From contig NZ_LMCW01000001.1 in assembly GCF_001424945.1 (NCBI RefSeq), positions 482,919-546,918 of the forward strand: 64,000 nt of DNA. The letters run 5' to 3'. Origin of the DNA: Rhizobium sp. Root1203. GTDB taxonomy: Bacteria > Pseudomonadota > Alphaproteobacteria > Rhizobiales > Rhizobiaceae. The translations under genes were made by a program, and so were the position numbers. The notes under the pieces are model-generated. The model had not been told where the DNA came from and searched no databases. It was given only the letters and a program-made list of their open reading frames with translations. Shown here in pieces: positions 44,064-53,554 of this stretch (its first letter is position 1; each line of letters starts with the position of its first letter).

Positions 44064-45685
44064 AAGCGTTCGCCGACCTCCTCGATCGCCTCGTGCTCAC
44101 CCCCAGCCGCAACGGCAAGCTGAAGCTGCTCGCCGATTATTTCCGCGACACGCCCGACCCCGACCGCGGCTATGGGCTCGCCGCCATAGCCGGCACGCTG
44201 GAGGTCAGGAACGTCAAGCCGGCGATGTTGCGCGAACTCGTGCTGGAACGCATGGACGAGGTGCTGTTTCGCTATTCCTACGACTATGTCGGCGACCTTG
44301 CCGAGACGATCGCGCTGGTCTGGGACAATGAAAGGGATATCGAGCGGTCGGCGCTTGCCCAGCCGCGGCTTGGCGACGTCGTTGTGCGGATGAATTCGCT
44401 GGGGCGCACGGAGGTGCGCAGCTTCGTCCGCGATTTGCTCGACCACCTCGACGCCTCGGGTCGCTTCGCCTTCATCAAGCTCGCGACCGGTGCGCTGCGC
44501 ATCGGCGTTTCGGCGCGCCTCGCCAAGCAGGCGCTTGCCGACATGGGCAGCAAGGACGTGACCGAGATCGAAACGCTCTGGCATGGCCTGCAGCCGCCCT
44601 ACGAGAGCCTGTTTGCGTGGCTGGAGGACCGGGGCGGAAAGCCGGTGCTGGCGACGCCGGCGATATTTCACTCCGTCATGTTGGCCAATCCGGTGGGCGA
44701 AGGCGACTTCGACGGCCTGGACCCGGCCGACTACGCCGCCGAGTGGAAATGGGACGGTATCCGCGTGCAGCTGTCGCGCTCTGGCGAGACCCGAAAGCTC
44801 TATTCCCGCTCCGGCGACGACATCTCGGCTTCCTTTCCCGATATCGTCGACGCCATCAGCTTCAACGGCGTGCTGGACGGCGAACTGCTGGTTGGAGGCA
44901 CCGCGCGCTCCAATAGCCCGACGCGCACCTTCTCCGACCTGCAGCAGCGCCTCAATCGCAAGACGGTGACCCCCAGGATGCTCGAGGAATATCCGGCCTT
45001 CATCCGCGCCTACGACCTGCTCTTCGACGGGGAGGAGGACATCCGCGCGCGCTCCTATGGCGATCGCCGCGACCGCCTTTCCGATATCGTCGAGCTGGCG
45101 CCGCACGAGCGTTTCGACCTCTCGCCGCTGGTGGACTTCACCTCGTGGGAGGAGCTAGACCGGTTGCGTTCGGCCCCGCCCGATCCCGTCATCGAAGGCG
45201 TCATGATCAAGCGACGCGACAGCATCTACCAGGCGGGCCGGCTGAAGGGGCCGTGGTTCAAGTGGAAGCGCAATCCGTTCAATGTCGATGCGGTGCTGAT
45301 GTATGCCCAGCGCGGCCATGGCAAGCGCTCCAGCTACTATTCGGATTTCACCTTCGGCGTGTGGACGGAAACTCCCGATGGGGAACAGCTCGTGCCGGTC
45401 GGCAAGGCCTATTTCGGCTTCACCGACGCCGAGCTGGAGGTTCTCGACAAATTTGTCCGCAACAACACCACCGAGCGCTTCGGCCCGGTGCGTGCCGTCA
45501 GGGCCGACAAGGAGTTCGGTTTCGTCGTCGAGGTCGCCTTCGAAGGCATAAACCGGTCGAATCGTCACAAATCGGGCGTCGCCATGCGCTTTCCCCGAAT
45601 CGCCCGATTGCGGCCCGAAAAGCCGTCCTACGAGGCCGATCGTCTCCAGACCCTCGTCGCGATGATCGACGCCAAGGCGGAATGA
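44060..45685 (+). CDS. ATP-dependent DNA ligase (cisplatin-damage-response type)
   Basis: A 541-residue ligase. The N-terminal helical DNA-binding domain (~1-200) is followed by the adenylation domain with the lysine motif EWKWDGIR (Lys230), the GELLVGG motif III region, and FKWKRNPF near residue 400 as motif V, then an OB-fold. It is the usual partner of the exonuclease at 42479 in a repair pair. The ATG overlaps the stop of the truncated upstream copy, and its ribosome-binding site (AAGGAGG) comes from a RIME-like repeat. Confidence 0.95.
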   Translation: MKAFADLLDRLVLTPSRNGKLKLLADYFRDTPDPDRGYGLAAIAGTLEVRNVKPAMLRELVLERMDEVLFRYSYDYVGDLAETIALVWDNERDIERSALAQPRLGDVVVRMNSLGRTEVRSFVRDLLDHLDASGRFAFIKLATGALRIGVSARLAKQALADMGSKDVTEIETLWHGLQPPYESLFAWLEDRGGKPVLATPAIFHSVMLANPVGEGDFDGLDPADYAAEWKWDGIRVQLSRSGETRKLYSRSGDDISASFPDIVDAISFNGVLDGELLVGGTARSNSPTRTFSDLQQRLNRKTVTPRMLEEYPAFIRAYDLLFDGEEDIRARSYGDRRDRLSDIVELAPHERFDLSPLVDFTSWEELDRLRSAPPDPVIEGVMIKRRDSIYQAGRLKGPWFKWKRNPFNVDAVLMYAQRGHGKRSSYYSDFTFGVWTETPDGEQLVPVGKAYFGFTDAELEVLDKFVRNNTTERFGPVRAVRADKEFGFVVEVAFEGINRSNRHKSGVAMRFPRIARLRPEKPSYEADRLQTLVAMIDAKAE

Positions 45686-45810
45686 CCGCATTTTCTGGCG
45701 CAAAATGACGCAGCCGCCGGTGCCTCAACACAATGTGTGTTGGCGAAGATGCGGGTCCGGTGCACTTTTCCAAAGTGCCGGCGAAATTGCCGGCAATACG
45801 GAAGAGTGCA

Positions 45811-46734
45811 ATGACGACAGACAAGTACGATACCTTCCTGCGCCAGCGTCGCCTGCTTCTCGCGGGCATGGCCGGCGCCCTCATTCTTCCGCGCGTGGCA
45901 AACGCCTTCGATGTTCCCGCCGAGCCGCGACTGATTAGCCGCGACTACGCAAAGGTTCGCAATCGCTTCCGCACCAGGCTGCTGCAGAAGGGGCCGGCCC
46001 CCGACAAGTACGAACCGCTCGATGCGCCGTCCGGTGCGGACAAGATCTTCTACCGTTCGGGCTATGGCGGCGAACTGGAGCTGGTCGCCTGGGTGTCGAA
46101 ATACAAGCGCGAACGCAAGCCGCAACCGGCGGTGCTCTTCCTGCACGGCGGCAACGCGATGGGCGTGGGCCACTGGAACCTGATGGGTCCCTATGTCGAT
46201 GCGGGCTGTATCGTGATGATGCCGTCGCTGCGCGGCGAAAACGGCCAGATGGGAAACTTCTCCGGCTTCTATGACGAGGTGGACGACGTCCTTGCCGCCG
46301 CGGAACGACTTGCCCATCTTCCGGGCGTCGATTCGAGCCGGCTCTTCATCGCCGGCCACAGCATCGGCGGAACGCTGGCCATGCTTGCCGCGATGAGCAG
46401 CCACAAATTCCGGGCGGCGGCACCGATTTCGGGCAATCCCGATGCCTTCCGCTTCTTCAACCGCTATCCCCAGGACATTCGCTTCGACGACCAGAACAAG
46501 CACGAGTTCGAGGTGCGCAGCGCGCTCTGCTATGCGCAGAGCTTCAAATGCCCCGTCCGGGTGGTCCACGGAACCGACGAGGCGCACTTCAACGACCGCG
46601 CCGGCCTGCTCGCCAGCCGCGCCCGCTCCGCCGGAGTGCGCATCGAGACGGATACGGTCACCGGCAACCATACCTCGGCTCTGCCCGACGAGATCAAGCA
46701 AAGCATCCGGTTCTTTCACGGCGTGACGGCGTAG
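45811..46734 (+). CDS. Secreted alpha/beta hydrolase (S9-like peptidase/esterase family)
   Basis: The 307-residue product has an N-terminal signal with RQRRLLLAGMAGALILPRVA (possibly Tat-like because of the twin arginines) and an alpha/beta hydrolase domain: oxyanion region FLHGGNAMG, nucleophile elbow GHSIGG (Ser near 188), acid in HGTDEAHF, and catalytic His in GNHTSAL. Likely a periplasmic esterase or peptidase. The ATG at 45811 is chosen for its location in front of the signal. The stop codon lies inside the first unit of a 22-base tandem repeat. Confidence 0.85.
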   Translation: MTTDKYDTFLRQRRLLLAGMAGALILPRVANAFDVPAEPRLISRDYAKVRNRFRTRLLQKGPAPDKYEPLDAPSGADKIFYRSGYGGELELVAWVSKYKRERKPQPAVLFLHGGNAMGVGHWNLMGPYVDAGCIVMMPSLRGENGQMGNFSGFYDEVDDVLAAAERLAHLPGVDSSRLFIAGHSIGGTLAMLAAMSSHKFRAAAPISGNPDAFRFFNRYPQDIRFDDQNKHEFEVRSALCYAQSFKCPVRVVHGTDEAHFNDRAGLLASRARSAGVRIETDTVTGNHTSALPDEIKQSIRFFHGVTA

Positions 46735-46782
46735 CCGCCACGGGGTGCCGGCGTAGCCGCCACGGGGTGCCGGCGTAGCCGC
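46728..46782. repeat. 22-base tandem direct repeat, 2.5 units
   Basis: The unit GGCGTAGCCGCCACGGGGTG+CC occurs at 46728-46749 and 46750-46771, followed by a partial unit to 46782. The first unit contains the stop codon (TAG, 46732-46734) of the hydrolase gene, so further copies do not change the protein. Confidence 0.85.
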
Positions 46783-46876
46783 TGCCCAAAGGAGCGATGT
46801 CACCAGCTTCGCGCCAGCCGCATCTGCCATCTTTGCCGCAATTATACGTGTCGCTGTCATCGATGAGGGTGGTTTT

Positions 46877-47719
46877 ATGAATGGTCTCAGCCGGCTGTCG
46901 TCCATTGCCGGGCTTGCTGTTGCGGCTCTGTCGCTGAGCGGTTGCAACATCCTTGTTCCGGATACCGGCGCAACCGACCCCGCCCGGTTCGCACAGGAGA
47001 CGTCGCCGGTGTTCTATAATCCGCCGGGCGTCGATCCCATGCGCGTCAGGGCCTTGCAGGATGCGCCGGTGCCGCAGAGGCGCGAGATCGAGCCGCCGAC
47101 GCTGTACAATCAGACCTACGGTCTTCCGGGCGGCAACTATAGTCGGACCTACGGCCTGCCGGCCACCAATCCGGTGAGCAGCGCCATGTATGGCCAGGTG
47201 CGCGACAATGATTTTACGCTGCCGGCCATTCCCGTCAGCCGCATCGATCCGCAATACATGCGCCAGGAAGTGGCCTATCCCTCAAACGAGAAGCCCGGCA
47301 CGATCGTCGTCGACACCAAGACAAAGCATCTCTATTTCATCGAGCCCGGCGGCAAGGCCATGCGTTATGGCGTCGGCATCGGGCGCGAGGGCTATGCCTG
47401 GTCCGGCCGCGGTGTCATCCAGTGGAAGCAGAAATGGCCGCGCTGGACGCCGCCGGCCGAAATGGTGTCACGCCAGCCGGACGTCCGCGCCTTCTCCGCG
47501 GAAAATGGCGGCATGAACCCCGGGCTCGGAAACCCGCTCGGCGCGCGGGCGATGTATATCTTCAAGAACGGCGAGGATACGCTTTATCGCATCCACGGAA
47601 CGCCCGACTGGCAGTCGATCGGAAAGCAGACCTCGTCGGGCTGCGTGCGCATGCTGAACCAGGATGTCGTCGACCTCTACGATCGCGTTCCGGCCAAGGC
47701 CGCGATCGTGGTGATGTAG
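46877..47719 (+). CDS. L,D-transpeptidase lipoprotein (YkuD domain)
   Basis: Forms 3-3 peptidoglycan cross-links or attaches proteins to peptidoglycan. The 280-residue product has a lipoprotein signal with lipobox LSGC (Cys ~24), a 100-residue linker with Tyr/Pro-rich repeats (YNQTYGLPGGNYSRTYGLP), and a YkuD domain with HGTPDWQSIGKQTSSGCVR; the catalytic Cys is residue 256. The usual SHGC motif is SSGC here. A paralogue follows 181 bases downstream. Confidence 0.92.
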   Translation: MNGLSRLSSIAGLAVAALSLSGCNILVPDTGATDPARFAQETSPVFYNPPGVDPMRVRALQDAPVPQRREIEPPTLYNQTYGLPGGNYSRTYGLPATNPVSSAMYGQVRDNDFTLPAIPVSRIDPQYMRQEVAYPSNEKPGTIVVDTKTKHLYFIEPGGKAMRYGVGIGREGYAWSGRGVIQWKQKWPRWTPPAEMVSRQPDVRAFSAENGGMNPGLGNPLGARAMYIFKNGEDTLYRIHGTPDWQSIGKQTSSGCVRMLNQDVVDLYDRVPAKAAIVVM

Positions 47720-47900
47720 CCGCGCAACAGGGCACGCGAGAACGTCTGCCCAAGTGGGGACACGAGTTCGTGAGGTTATGGTTTATTTAGCGCAAGGGGA
47801 TATTTTCATTCCTGTCGTCGCCGGCCCTGTCTTCCGGCGTAGAACACTCTCCAGGGAAACGCGTCCGCAGTTCCCGTGCTAAAGGAAACCAGACCCGCGC

Positions 47901-48626
47901 ATGAGCTTTGAAAAAACGATTTCCCGCCGCAGCTTTCTGTCGCTTTCAGCGATGACGGCGGCTTCTGCGCTGGCAGGCTGCGCGTCCACCTCCGGCACCG
48001 GCACACCCGTCGGCCAGCCGATGTCCTTCCCCAATCCGGTTCGCGCTTTTCAGACGGTACCGGCGCCCACCGACGCGGAACTGGCCGTCATGTACGGCCC
48101 GATCGAGGATGGCGGGTTCCTGATCCCCGCCGTGCCCTTCCAGCAGATCGACCCGCGCTTCTATCGCCAGCAGGTGATCGATCCGACAGGCCAGCCTGCC
48201 GGCACGATCGTCGTCGATACGCCGTCGCGCTTCCTCTATCTGGTCCAGCCCGGCGGCACTGCGATGCGCTACGGCGTCGGTATCGGCCGCGAAGGGTTCG
48301 CCTGGGAAGGCTCCGGCGTGATCCAGTGGCGTCAGAGATGGCCGCGCTGGAAGCCGCCGAACGAAATGGTCGCCCGTCAGCCGGAGCTTGCCAAATACTC
48401 GATCGAGAACGGCGGCATGGAGCCGGGCCTGAAAAACCCGCTCGGCGCCCGCGCGCTCTACATCTTTTCGAACGGCGAGGACACGCTCTATCGCCTCCAC
48501 GGCAATCCGGACTGGCGCTCGATCGGCAAGGCCGTTTCGTCCGGCTGTGTCCGTCTGCTGAACCAGGACATCATCGACCTCTACGACCGCGTGCCGAACA
48601 AGGCGCCGGTCGTGGTCCTGCAGTAA
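47901..48626 (+). CDS. L,D-transpeptidase, Tat-type lipoprotein (YkuD domain)
   Basis: A 241-residue paralogue of the preceding gene. The N-terminus combines a twin-arginine motif (SRRSFLSL) with a lipobox (LAGC, Cys ~27), so it is probably exported by Tat and lipidated. The YkuD domain is complete, ending HGNPDWRSIGKAVSSGCVRL with catalytic Cys216. The two genes share the central sequence GVGIGREG(Y/F)AW. Both would act at the peptidoglycan or inner face of the outer membrane. A hairpin terminator follows. Confidence 0.92.
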   Translation: MSFEKTISRRSFLSLSAMTAASALAGCASTSGTGTPVGQPMSFPNPVRAFQTVPAPTDAELAVMYGPIEDGGFLIPAVPFQQIDPRFYRQQVIDPTGQPAGTIVVDTPSRFLYLVQPGGTAMRYGVGIGREGFAWEGSGVIQWRQRWPRWKPPNEMVARQPELAKYSIENGGMEPGLKNPLGARALYIFSNGEDTLYRLHGNPDWRSIGKAVSSGCVRLLNQDIIDLYDRVPNKAPVVVLQ

Positions 48627-48635
48627 AACAACGTT

Positions 48636-48663
48636 GGCCTCTTTCCCGCGAGGGAGAGAGGCC
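48636..48663 (+). terminator. Hairpin after the second L,D-transpeptidase gene
   Basis: GGCCTCT/AGAGGCC seven-base stem extended by CCC/GGG with a small loop, starting ten bases after the stop codon. The convergent DUF1127 gene ends 35 bases further, so it may serve both. Confidence 0.6.
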
Positions 48664-48697
48664 CTCCTCGCGTTGCGCCGACCTCCGACAGGCGACA

Positions 48698-49018
48698 TCA
48701 GAACCAGAACGACGACTTCGCCGTCTCGGCTTTGACCTCGGAGCGGGTAAGCCCGATATCGTCCAGCTGTTGATCGGTCAGTTCGGAAAGCGCCTGGCGG
48801 CTGCGGCGCTTCTCGCTGATCCCGAGCAGCGTCCTGCTGATCCCGAGCAGCGTCCTGCTGATCCCGAGCAGCGTCCTGCTGGTCCCGATCAGCGTCCTGC
48901 TGATCCCGTCCGCCGCGATCGCCAAAGTGCGAGCGACAGCTTTGAAGCGCAGCGAGGGAGATCGAGAGAGACGGTTTTCCAAGGCGTTGTGCCCGTTGCG
49001 AGACGTGTCCGTTGTCAT
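48698..49018 (-). CDS. DUF1127 small protein with heptad-repeat expansion
   Basis: A 106-residue protein. The C-terminal DUF1127 motif is intact (RRSRQALSELTDQQLDDIGL, residues ~69-88), with the basic/Arg-rich first helix. The segment in front of it consists of repeats of ISRTLLG encoded by 21-base units (48816-48908). DUF1127 proteins in rhizobia act on RNA or membranes in phosphate/carbon metabolism. The repeat makes this member about twice the usual 45-70 residues. The ATG at 49018 has CGGAG upstream; a TTG at 49027 is possible. Divergent from a LysR gene. Confidence 0.75.
   Translation of the reverse strand: MTTDTSRNGHNALENRLSRSPSLRFKAVARTLAIAADGISRTLIGTSRTLLGISRTLLGISRTLLGISEKRRSRQALSELTDQQLDDIGLTRSEVKAETAKSSFWF
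48816..48908. repeat. 21-base tandem repeat inside the DUF1127 gene
   Basis: Unit CTGATCCCGAGCAGCGTCCTG occurs at 48816-48836, 48837-48857 and 48858-48878, with a diverged copy at 48879-48899 (GGTCCCGATC) and a partial copy to 48908. On the coding strand it encodes the seven-residue repeat ISRTLLG. Copy number could vary by slippage without a frameshift. Confidence 0.9.
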
Positions 49019-49087
49019 GCTGTTCAATCTCCGATGTGGCTTCCCCTCACGATGCGCTGGATGTTTTCCCTAAGGAAGCTTATGTGT

Positions 49088-49104
49088 CTTATGCAAAGCA
49101 TAAG
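49088..49104. promoter_or_regulatory. Candidate LysR operator between DUF1127 and LysR genes
   Basis: Perfect inverted repeat CTTATGC-AAA-GCATAAG, which includes a T-N11-A LysR core, 12 bases before the LysR ATG. A half-site CTTATG lies just upstream. Position fits autoregulation and control of the divergent DUF1127 gene. Confidence 0.65.
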
Positions 49105-49115
49105 AGAAACTTTCG

Positions 49116-50015
49116 ATGGCATTTAGCTTCGACCAACTGCAGACCTTTGTTCACGTCGCTGAACTCGGCAGCTTTACGGCGGCGGCTGACAAGGCCGGCA
49201 TAACGCAGCCGGCGGTCAGTCTGCAGGTGAAGCTCCTGGAGCAATGGTTCGGCGTGCGTCTTGTCGAACGCGTCGGAAGGCGCGCGCAGCCGACGGCCGC
49301 CGGCCTCGATCTCCTGGCATACGCGCGGCGTATCCTGCAGGAACTGGCCCAGGCCGAGGAGGCGATGGCGCCGCATAAAAGCGGGCTTGCCGGGCGAGTG
49401 CGCATCGGAAGCGGCGCGACCGCCTCCATCCACCTTCTGCCGCTGGCCATCTCAAGGGCAAAGGCAAAAATGCCGGGACTGGAAATTACTCTGCGCATCG
49501 GAAACACTGACGATATCCTGCGCGACCTGGAATCGAACGCCCTCGACCTGGCCGTGGTCACCTTGCCGGCCTCCGGCCGATCCTTCGTGATTGAGGAGTT
49601 CTATGACGACGAGCTTCTCGTGGTCGCTCCCCGAGGTTCGACGATGCCGGCCGAAGGGCCGGATGCCGCCTTTCTGGTGGCGAAGACGCTTCTGCTTTAC
49701 GAGGGCGGAAACACGCGCCGAAGCATCGACGGTTGGATGAACGCAGCAGGAGTGACGACGCGGCCGGCCATGGAGTTCGGAAGCGTCGAGGCCATCAAGG
49801 AGCTTGTGGCGGCAGGGCTTGGCTGGTCGATCCTGCCGGCGTTGGCTTTGAGGCGTGATCGGGCAGGGTTTCTTGTGACGTCGCCCGCCAATCCCCGGCT
49901 CGTCCGTGGGCTCGGCATGGTCGTACGCCGGGACAAGCATCTGAGCCGGGGGCTGAGAGAAATGATGAAATCGCTTCGCGAAGTCGGCTCGCGCGGCGAT
50001 AGAGCGCCGGCATAG
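49116..50015 (+). CDS. LysR family transcriptional regulator
   Basis: A 299-residue LysR protein with helix-turn-helix SFTAAADKAGITQPAVSLQV (residues ~19-38) and a CysB-like effector domain (GRVRIGSGATASIHLLPLA, LDLAVVTLPASGRSF). Divergent from the DUF1127 gene with a perfect palindrome in between, so it likely controls that gene and itself. Effector unknown. The ohrR gene is convergent downstream. Confidence 0.92.
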   Translation: MAFSFDQLQTFVHVAELGSFTAAADKAGITQPAVSLQVKLLEQWFGVRLVERVGRRAQPTAAGLDLLAYARRILQELAQAEEAMAPHKSGLAGRVRIGSGATASIHLLPLAISRAKAKMPGLEITLRIGNTDDILRDLESNALDLAVVTLPASGRSFVIEEFYDDELLVVAPRGSTMPAEGPDAAFLVAKTLLLYEGGNTRRSIDGWMNAAGVTTRPAMEFGSVEAIKELVAAGLGWSILPALALRRDRAGFLVTSPANPRLVRGLGMVVRRDKHLSRGLREMMKSLREVGSRGDRAPA

Positions 50016-50048
50016 CCGGATGCTGCCTCTATGGCGCCCGCACGCGCC

Positions 50049-50516
50049 TCAAACGGAAGCGGTCAGGTTGGCCCTGAGCCCCTGCAGCATTTCGCGGATC
50101 GTCACCATCTCCTCGAGCGTGCAGCCGGCGGCCTGGCCGATCGAAGCCATGATGGTATCGACCTCGCTGCGCATGCCATGTCCCTTGGCTGTCAGAGCCA
50201 CGATCACCTGCCGTTCGTCGCGCGCGTCGCGGGTGCGCGTGATCAGCCCGTTCTGCTCCAGGCGCTTGAGCAATGGCGACAGCGTGCCGGAATCGAGATC
50301 CAGCTGCTCGCCGATCGTCTTCACCGGGAGTTCCGATTTTTCCCACAGCACAAGCATGACAAGATATTGCGGGTAGGTGAGGCCGACCTTGTCGAGGATC
50401 GGCTTGTAGGCGCGCGTGAACGCATGCGCCGTCGAATAGACTGCGAAGCACAGCTGTTTTTCCAGCCGCTTTTCCTCTTCCGGAATTTCCATCGTCTTTG
50501 TCGTTTGCGTTTTCAT
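50049..50516 (-). CDS. ohrR: Organic hydroperoxide-responsive repressor OhrR (MarR family)
   Basis: A 155-residue MarR regulator from the ATG at 50516 (MKTQTTKTMEIP). The peroxide-sensing cysteine is Cys23 in KQLCFAVYSTAHAFTRAYKP, and a second cysteine near the C-terminus (AAGCTLEEM) makes it a two-Cys OhrR. Tyr residues of the YPQYLVMLVLW segment are conserved. It is divergent from ohr with an AATT-rich palindrome between them, the standard repressor arrangement. Confidence 0.94.
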   Translation of the reverse strand: MKTQTTKTMEIPEEEKRLEKQLCFAVYSTAHAFTRAYKPILDKVGLTYPQYLVMLVLWEKSELPVKTIGEQLDLDSGTLSPLLKRLEQNGLITRTRDARDERQVIVALTAKGHGMRSEVDTIMASIGQAAGCTLEEMVTIREMLQGLRANLTASV

Positions 50517-50585
50517 TGCCGTTATTCCTGAGTGCATTCTCCTCCTTTCGGATTCTGAATGCAATTTGCAAAATTAACTTGCGTA

Positions 50586-50596
50586 CAATTTAATTG
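50586..50596. promoter_or_regulatory. Candidate OhrR operator
   Basis: Palindrome CAATT-T-AATTG, embedded in TACAATTTAATTGCG, matches the known TACAATT-AATTG-type OhrR box. It lies 41 bases upstream of the ohr start codon, within the A+T-rich ohrR-ohr intergenic region. Confidence 0.75.
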
Positions 50597-50636
50597 CGCA
50601 TTATACAAAATCAACCCAACCGCAAAGGAGCCTGAC

Positions 50637-51059
50637 ATGCCTATCCTGTATACGACCAAAGCTTCCGCCACCGGTGGCCGGGCCGGCCACGCCGTTTCCG
50701 AAAACGGCGTTCTCGATGTGACGCTGACTGTTCCGAAGGAACTCGGCGGCGACGGCGCCACCGGCACCAATCCGGAACAGCTCTTCGCAGCCGGTTATTC
50801 GGCCTGCTTCCTCGGTGCCTTGAAATTTGTCGCCGCCAAGGAAAAGGTCAAGATTCCGGAAGACACCACCGTCAGCGCGACGGTCGGCATCGGCCCGCGC
50901 GAGGATGGAACCGGCTTCGGCATCGAAGTGGCGCTGAGCGTGCATATTCCGGGCCTCGACCGGCCAACCGCTGAAAAGCTCGCCGCTGCCGCGCACATCG
51001 TATGCCCCTACAGCCATGCCATGCGCACCTCGACCGAGGTTCCGGTCACGGTCGCCTGA
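50637..51059 (+). CDS. ohr: Organic hydroperoxide resistance protein Ohr
   Basis: Thiol peroxidase that reduces organic hydroperoxides using lipoylated partners. The 140-residue product starts MPILYTTKASATGGRAGHA; catalytic Cys57 (GYSACFLGAL) and resolving Cys123 (HIVCPYSHA) are present. AAAGGAG lies six bases before the ATG at 50637. Repressed by the divergent OhrR. A RIME fragment follows the gene. Confidence 0.96.
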   Translation: MPILYTTKASATGGRAGHAVSENGVLDVTLTVPKELGGDGATGTNPEQLFAAGYSACFLGALKFVAAKEKVKIPEDTTVSATVGIGPREDGTGFGIEVALSVHIPGLDRPTAEKLAAAAHIVCPYSHAMRTSTEVPVTVA

Positions 51060-51067
51060 TTGAACTG

Positions 51068-51120
51068 AAGGTGGCCCGGAGGGCCGGACGAGGGGAGGCG
51101 GCAGGTGCGGCCTCCCGATG
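51068..51120. repeat. RIME fragment after ohr
   Basis: GAAGGTGGCCCGGAGGGCCG (from 51067) followed by GGACGAGGGGAGGCGGC reproduces the GGCCCGCAGGGCCGGATGAG part of the element at 25540-25570, without the outer palindrome arms on both sides. It is a degenerate or partial copy. Confidence 0.65.
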
Positions 51121-51218
51121 GCGGGGCCACACGACCGTTGCGGCGCTAGCGCCTCGGCGCCCCGCCGGTGCTCCGGTACTTCTCACTGCTTCGCAGCAGA
51201 CGGCATTTTCGCCATCCG

Positions 51219-52214
<996 letters not shown>

Positions 52215-52229
52215 TTATGAAGGTTGGCG

Positions 52230-52949
52230 TCAGCCTCGACGGCTGGCGAAGACTTCTTTCACCACGGGCATGGCGGAGAAAACGCATGGCCAGCCGCAAT
52301 GGAACGCCAGTTGTGTCAACGCTTCCGATGCGTGCTCTCGGGTCAGGCCGTTGTCCATGGCGCGGCCGAGATGGTAGGTGATCTGCGCGACCTGTCCCAT
52401 CGCTACAAGGGCGCTGACGGTCACCAGGCTTCGGTCGCGGGGCGCCAGGTCGGGCCGCAGCCACAGGTTTTTGAACAGGATCTCGGCGGTATAGTGCACC
52501 ACACCGGGAGAGATGTCGCCAAAGGAGGCATGGACGGCAGCGGCACGCCTGGACTCGCCTTCCTCGTCGAGCGGAAGAAGGTCCGGCAGGGCGGCAGGCA
52601 GCCGGTCGAATAGAATGCCGCGCTCGGCAAAGATGTCCCTCGCAATCTCGACCGCGGCAAATGCGTTGGACCAGCCGGAATAAAACGCAAGGTGGGTGAT
52701 CGCCCCGGATACCTCGCCGGGCGAGACGCCGCTGTCGAGCGCCAGATTGATGTAATAGGGCATTCCAACGGTCTGGTTGCGGGCTATCAACGCCGAGATG
52801 GTGACGATGCTGCGGTCTCGCGGCGACAGTTCAGTCCGCTTCCACAGGTCGTCGAGTATGGTTTTCTGAGTATAGCTCGCCAGTGCGGGCGAGACGCTCC
52901 TGACATCGTCGAGGGTGAGCGCCGGGCGGTGTGTGTGCGATGTTGACAA
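52230..52949 (-). CDS. Tandem carboxymuconolactone decarboxylase (CMD) domain protein
   Basis: A 239-residue protein with two CMD domains (~20-110 and ~145-235), each beginning with DLW-(K/L)R-x-L-x-PRDRS(I/L)VT. AhpD-type C-x-x-C motifs are absent, so a decarboxylase-like or structural role is more likely than peroxidase support. The start is a TTG at 52949 with a weak ribosome-binding site. It lies between the cupin and aldo/keto reductase genes. Confidence 0.85.
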   Translation of the reverse strand: MSTSHTHRPALTLDDVRSVSPALASYTQKTILDDLWKRTELSPRDRSIVTISALIARNQTVGMPYYINLALDSGVSPGEVSGAITHLAFYSGWSNAFAAVEIARDIFAERGILFDRLPAALPDLLPLDEEGESRRAAAVHASFGDISPGVVHYTAEILFKNLWLRPDLAPRDRSLVTVSALVAMGQVAQITYHLGRAMDNGLTREHASEALTQLAFHCGWPCVFSAMPVVKEVFASRRG

Positions 52950-53043
52950 GGGGTCTATCCATTCGGGTTCGTCGCGGAACGAGAGCGATGAAGCTCATCG
53001 GAGCAGGCCATGCGTCTCAGTTGGTCTCCTGACCATGCCAGGA

Positions 53044-53442
53044 TCAACGCTCCGCGTATTGACCGTCGGTCACGTGTTCCATCCAGTCGACAGATTTGCC
53101 GTCCAGCGATTCCTGGATGGCGATATGGGTCATGCCCGTGGTCGCGGACGCCCCGTGCCAATGCCTTTCGCCCGGCGGAAACCAGACGACGTCGCCGGGC
53201 CGGATCTCCTCTATTGCTCCGCCGTCGCGCTGCACCAGGCCGAACCCCGAGGTGACGACCAGCGTCTGCCCGAGCGGATGCGTGTGCCACGCCGTTCGCG
53301 CGCCCGGCTCGAATGTCACGCTGGCACACGAGACCCGTGCGGGGGAAGGGGCCATTGCCAGCATGTCGACGCGAACCGACCCGGTGAACCAGTCGGACGG
53401 CCCACGTGCCGAAGGTTGCGACCCGACGCGTTTGATTTCCAT
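53044..53442 (-). CDS. Cupin-domain protein
   Basis: A 132-residue single cupin of the (R)-mandelonitrile-lyase-like group: metal ligands in [16 protein letters not shown] (two His) and in GERHWHG. GGAGAG precedes the ATG at 53442. It is the first gene of the cupin-CMD-AKR set. Partners of this kind (cupin with CMD and AKR) are frequent in LysR-controlled detoxification operons, but the substrate is not known. Confidence 0.88.
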   Translation of the reverse strand: MEIKRVGSQPSARGPSDWFTGSVRVDMLAMAPSPARVSCASVTFEPGARTAWHTHPLGQTLVVTSGFGLVQRDGGAIEEIRPGDVVWFPPGERHWHGASATTGMTHIAIQESLDGKSVDWMEHVTDGQYAER

Positions 53443-53510
53443 CGTAACTCTCCGTTGGCGAGGACCGTTGTTGCCTCTTGCCGGGAATATAGAGCCTGCC
53501 ATTTGTTTCG

Positions 53511-53523
53511 ATTAGGCGCTAAT
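53511..53523. promoter_or_regulatory. Candidate LysR operator before the cupin operon
   Basis: Perfect inverted repeat ATTAG-GCG-CTAAT in the divergent region between the LysR gene (53555) and the cupin gene (53442). It contains the T-N11-A pattern of LysR sites. Confidence 0.65.
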
Positions 53524-53554
53524 GTGAGATTGGACTTATATCGGAGATCAATGA

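Noticed and set aside
46728..46782. CRISPR or attachment site
   Set aside because: Simple tandem duplication without spacers; no integrase or tRNA nearby.
48816..48908. CRISPR-like repeat
   Set aside because: Units are directly adjacent with no spacers and encode a protein heptad repeat.
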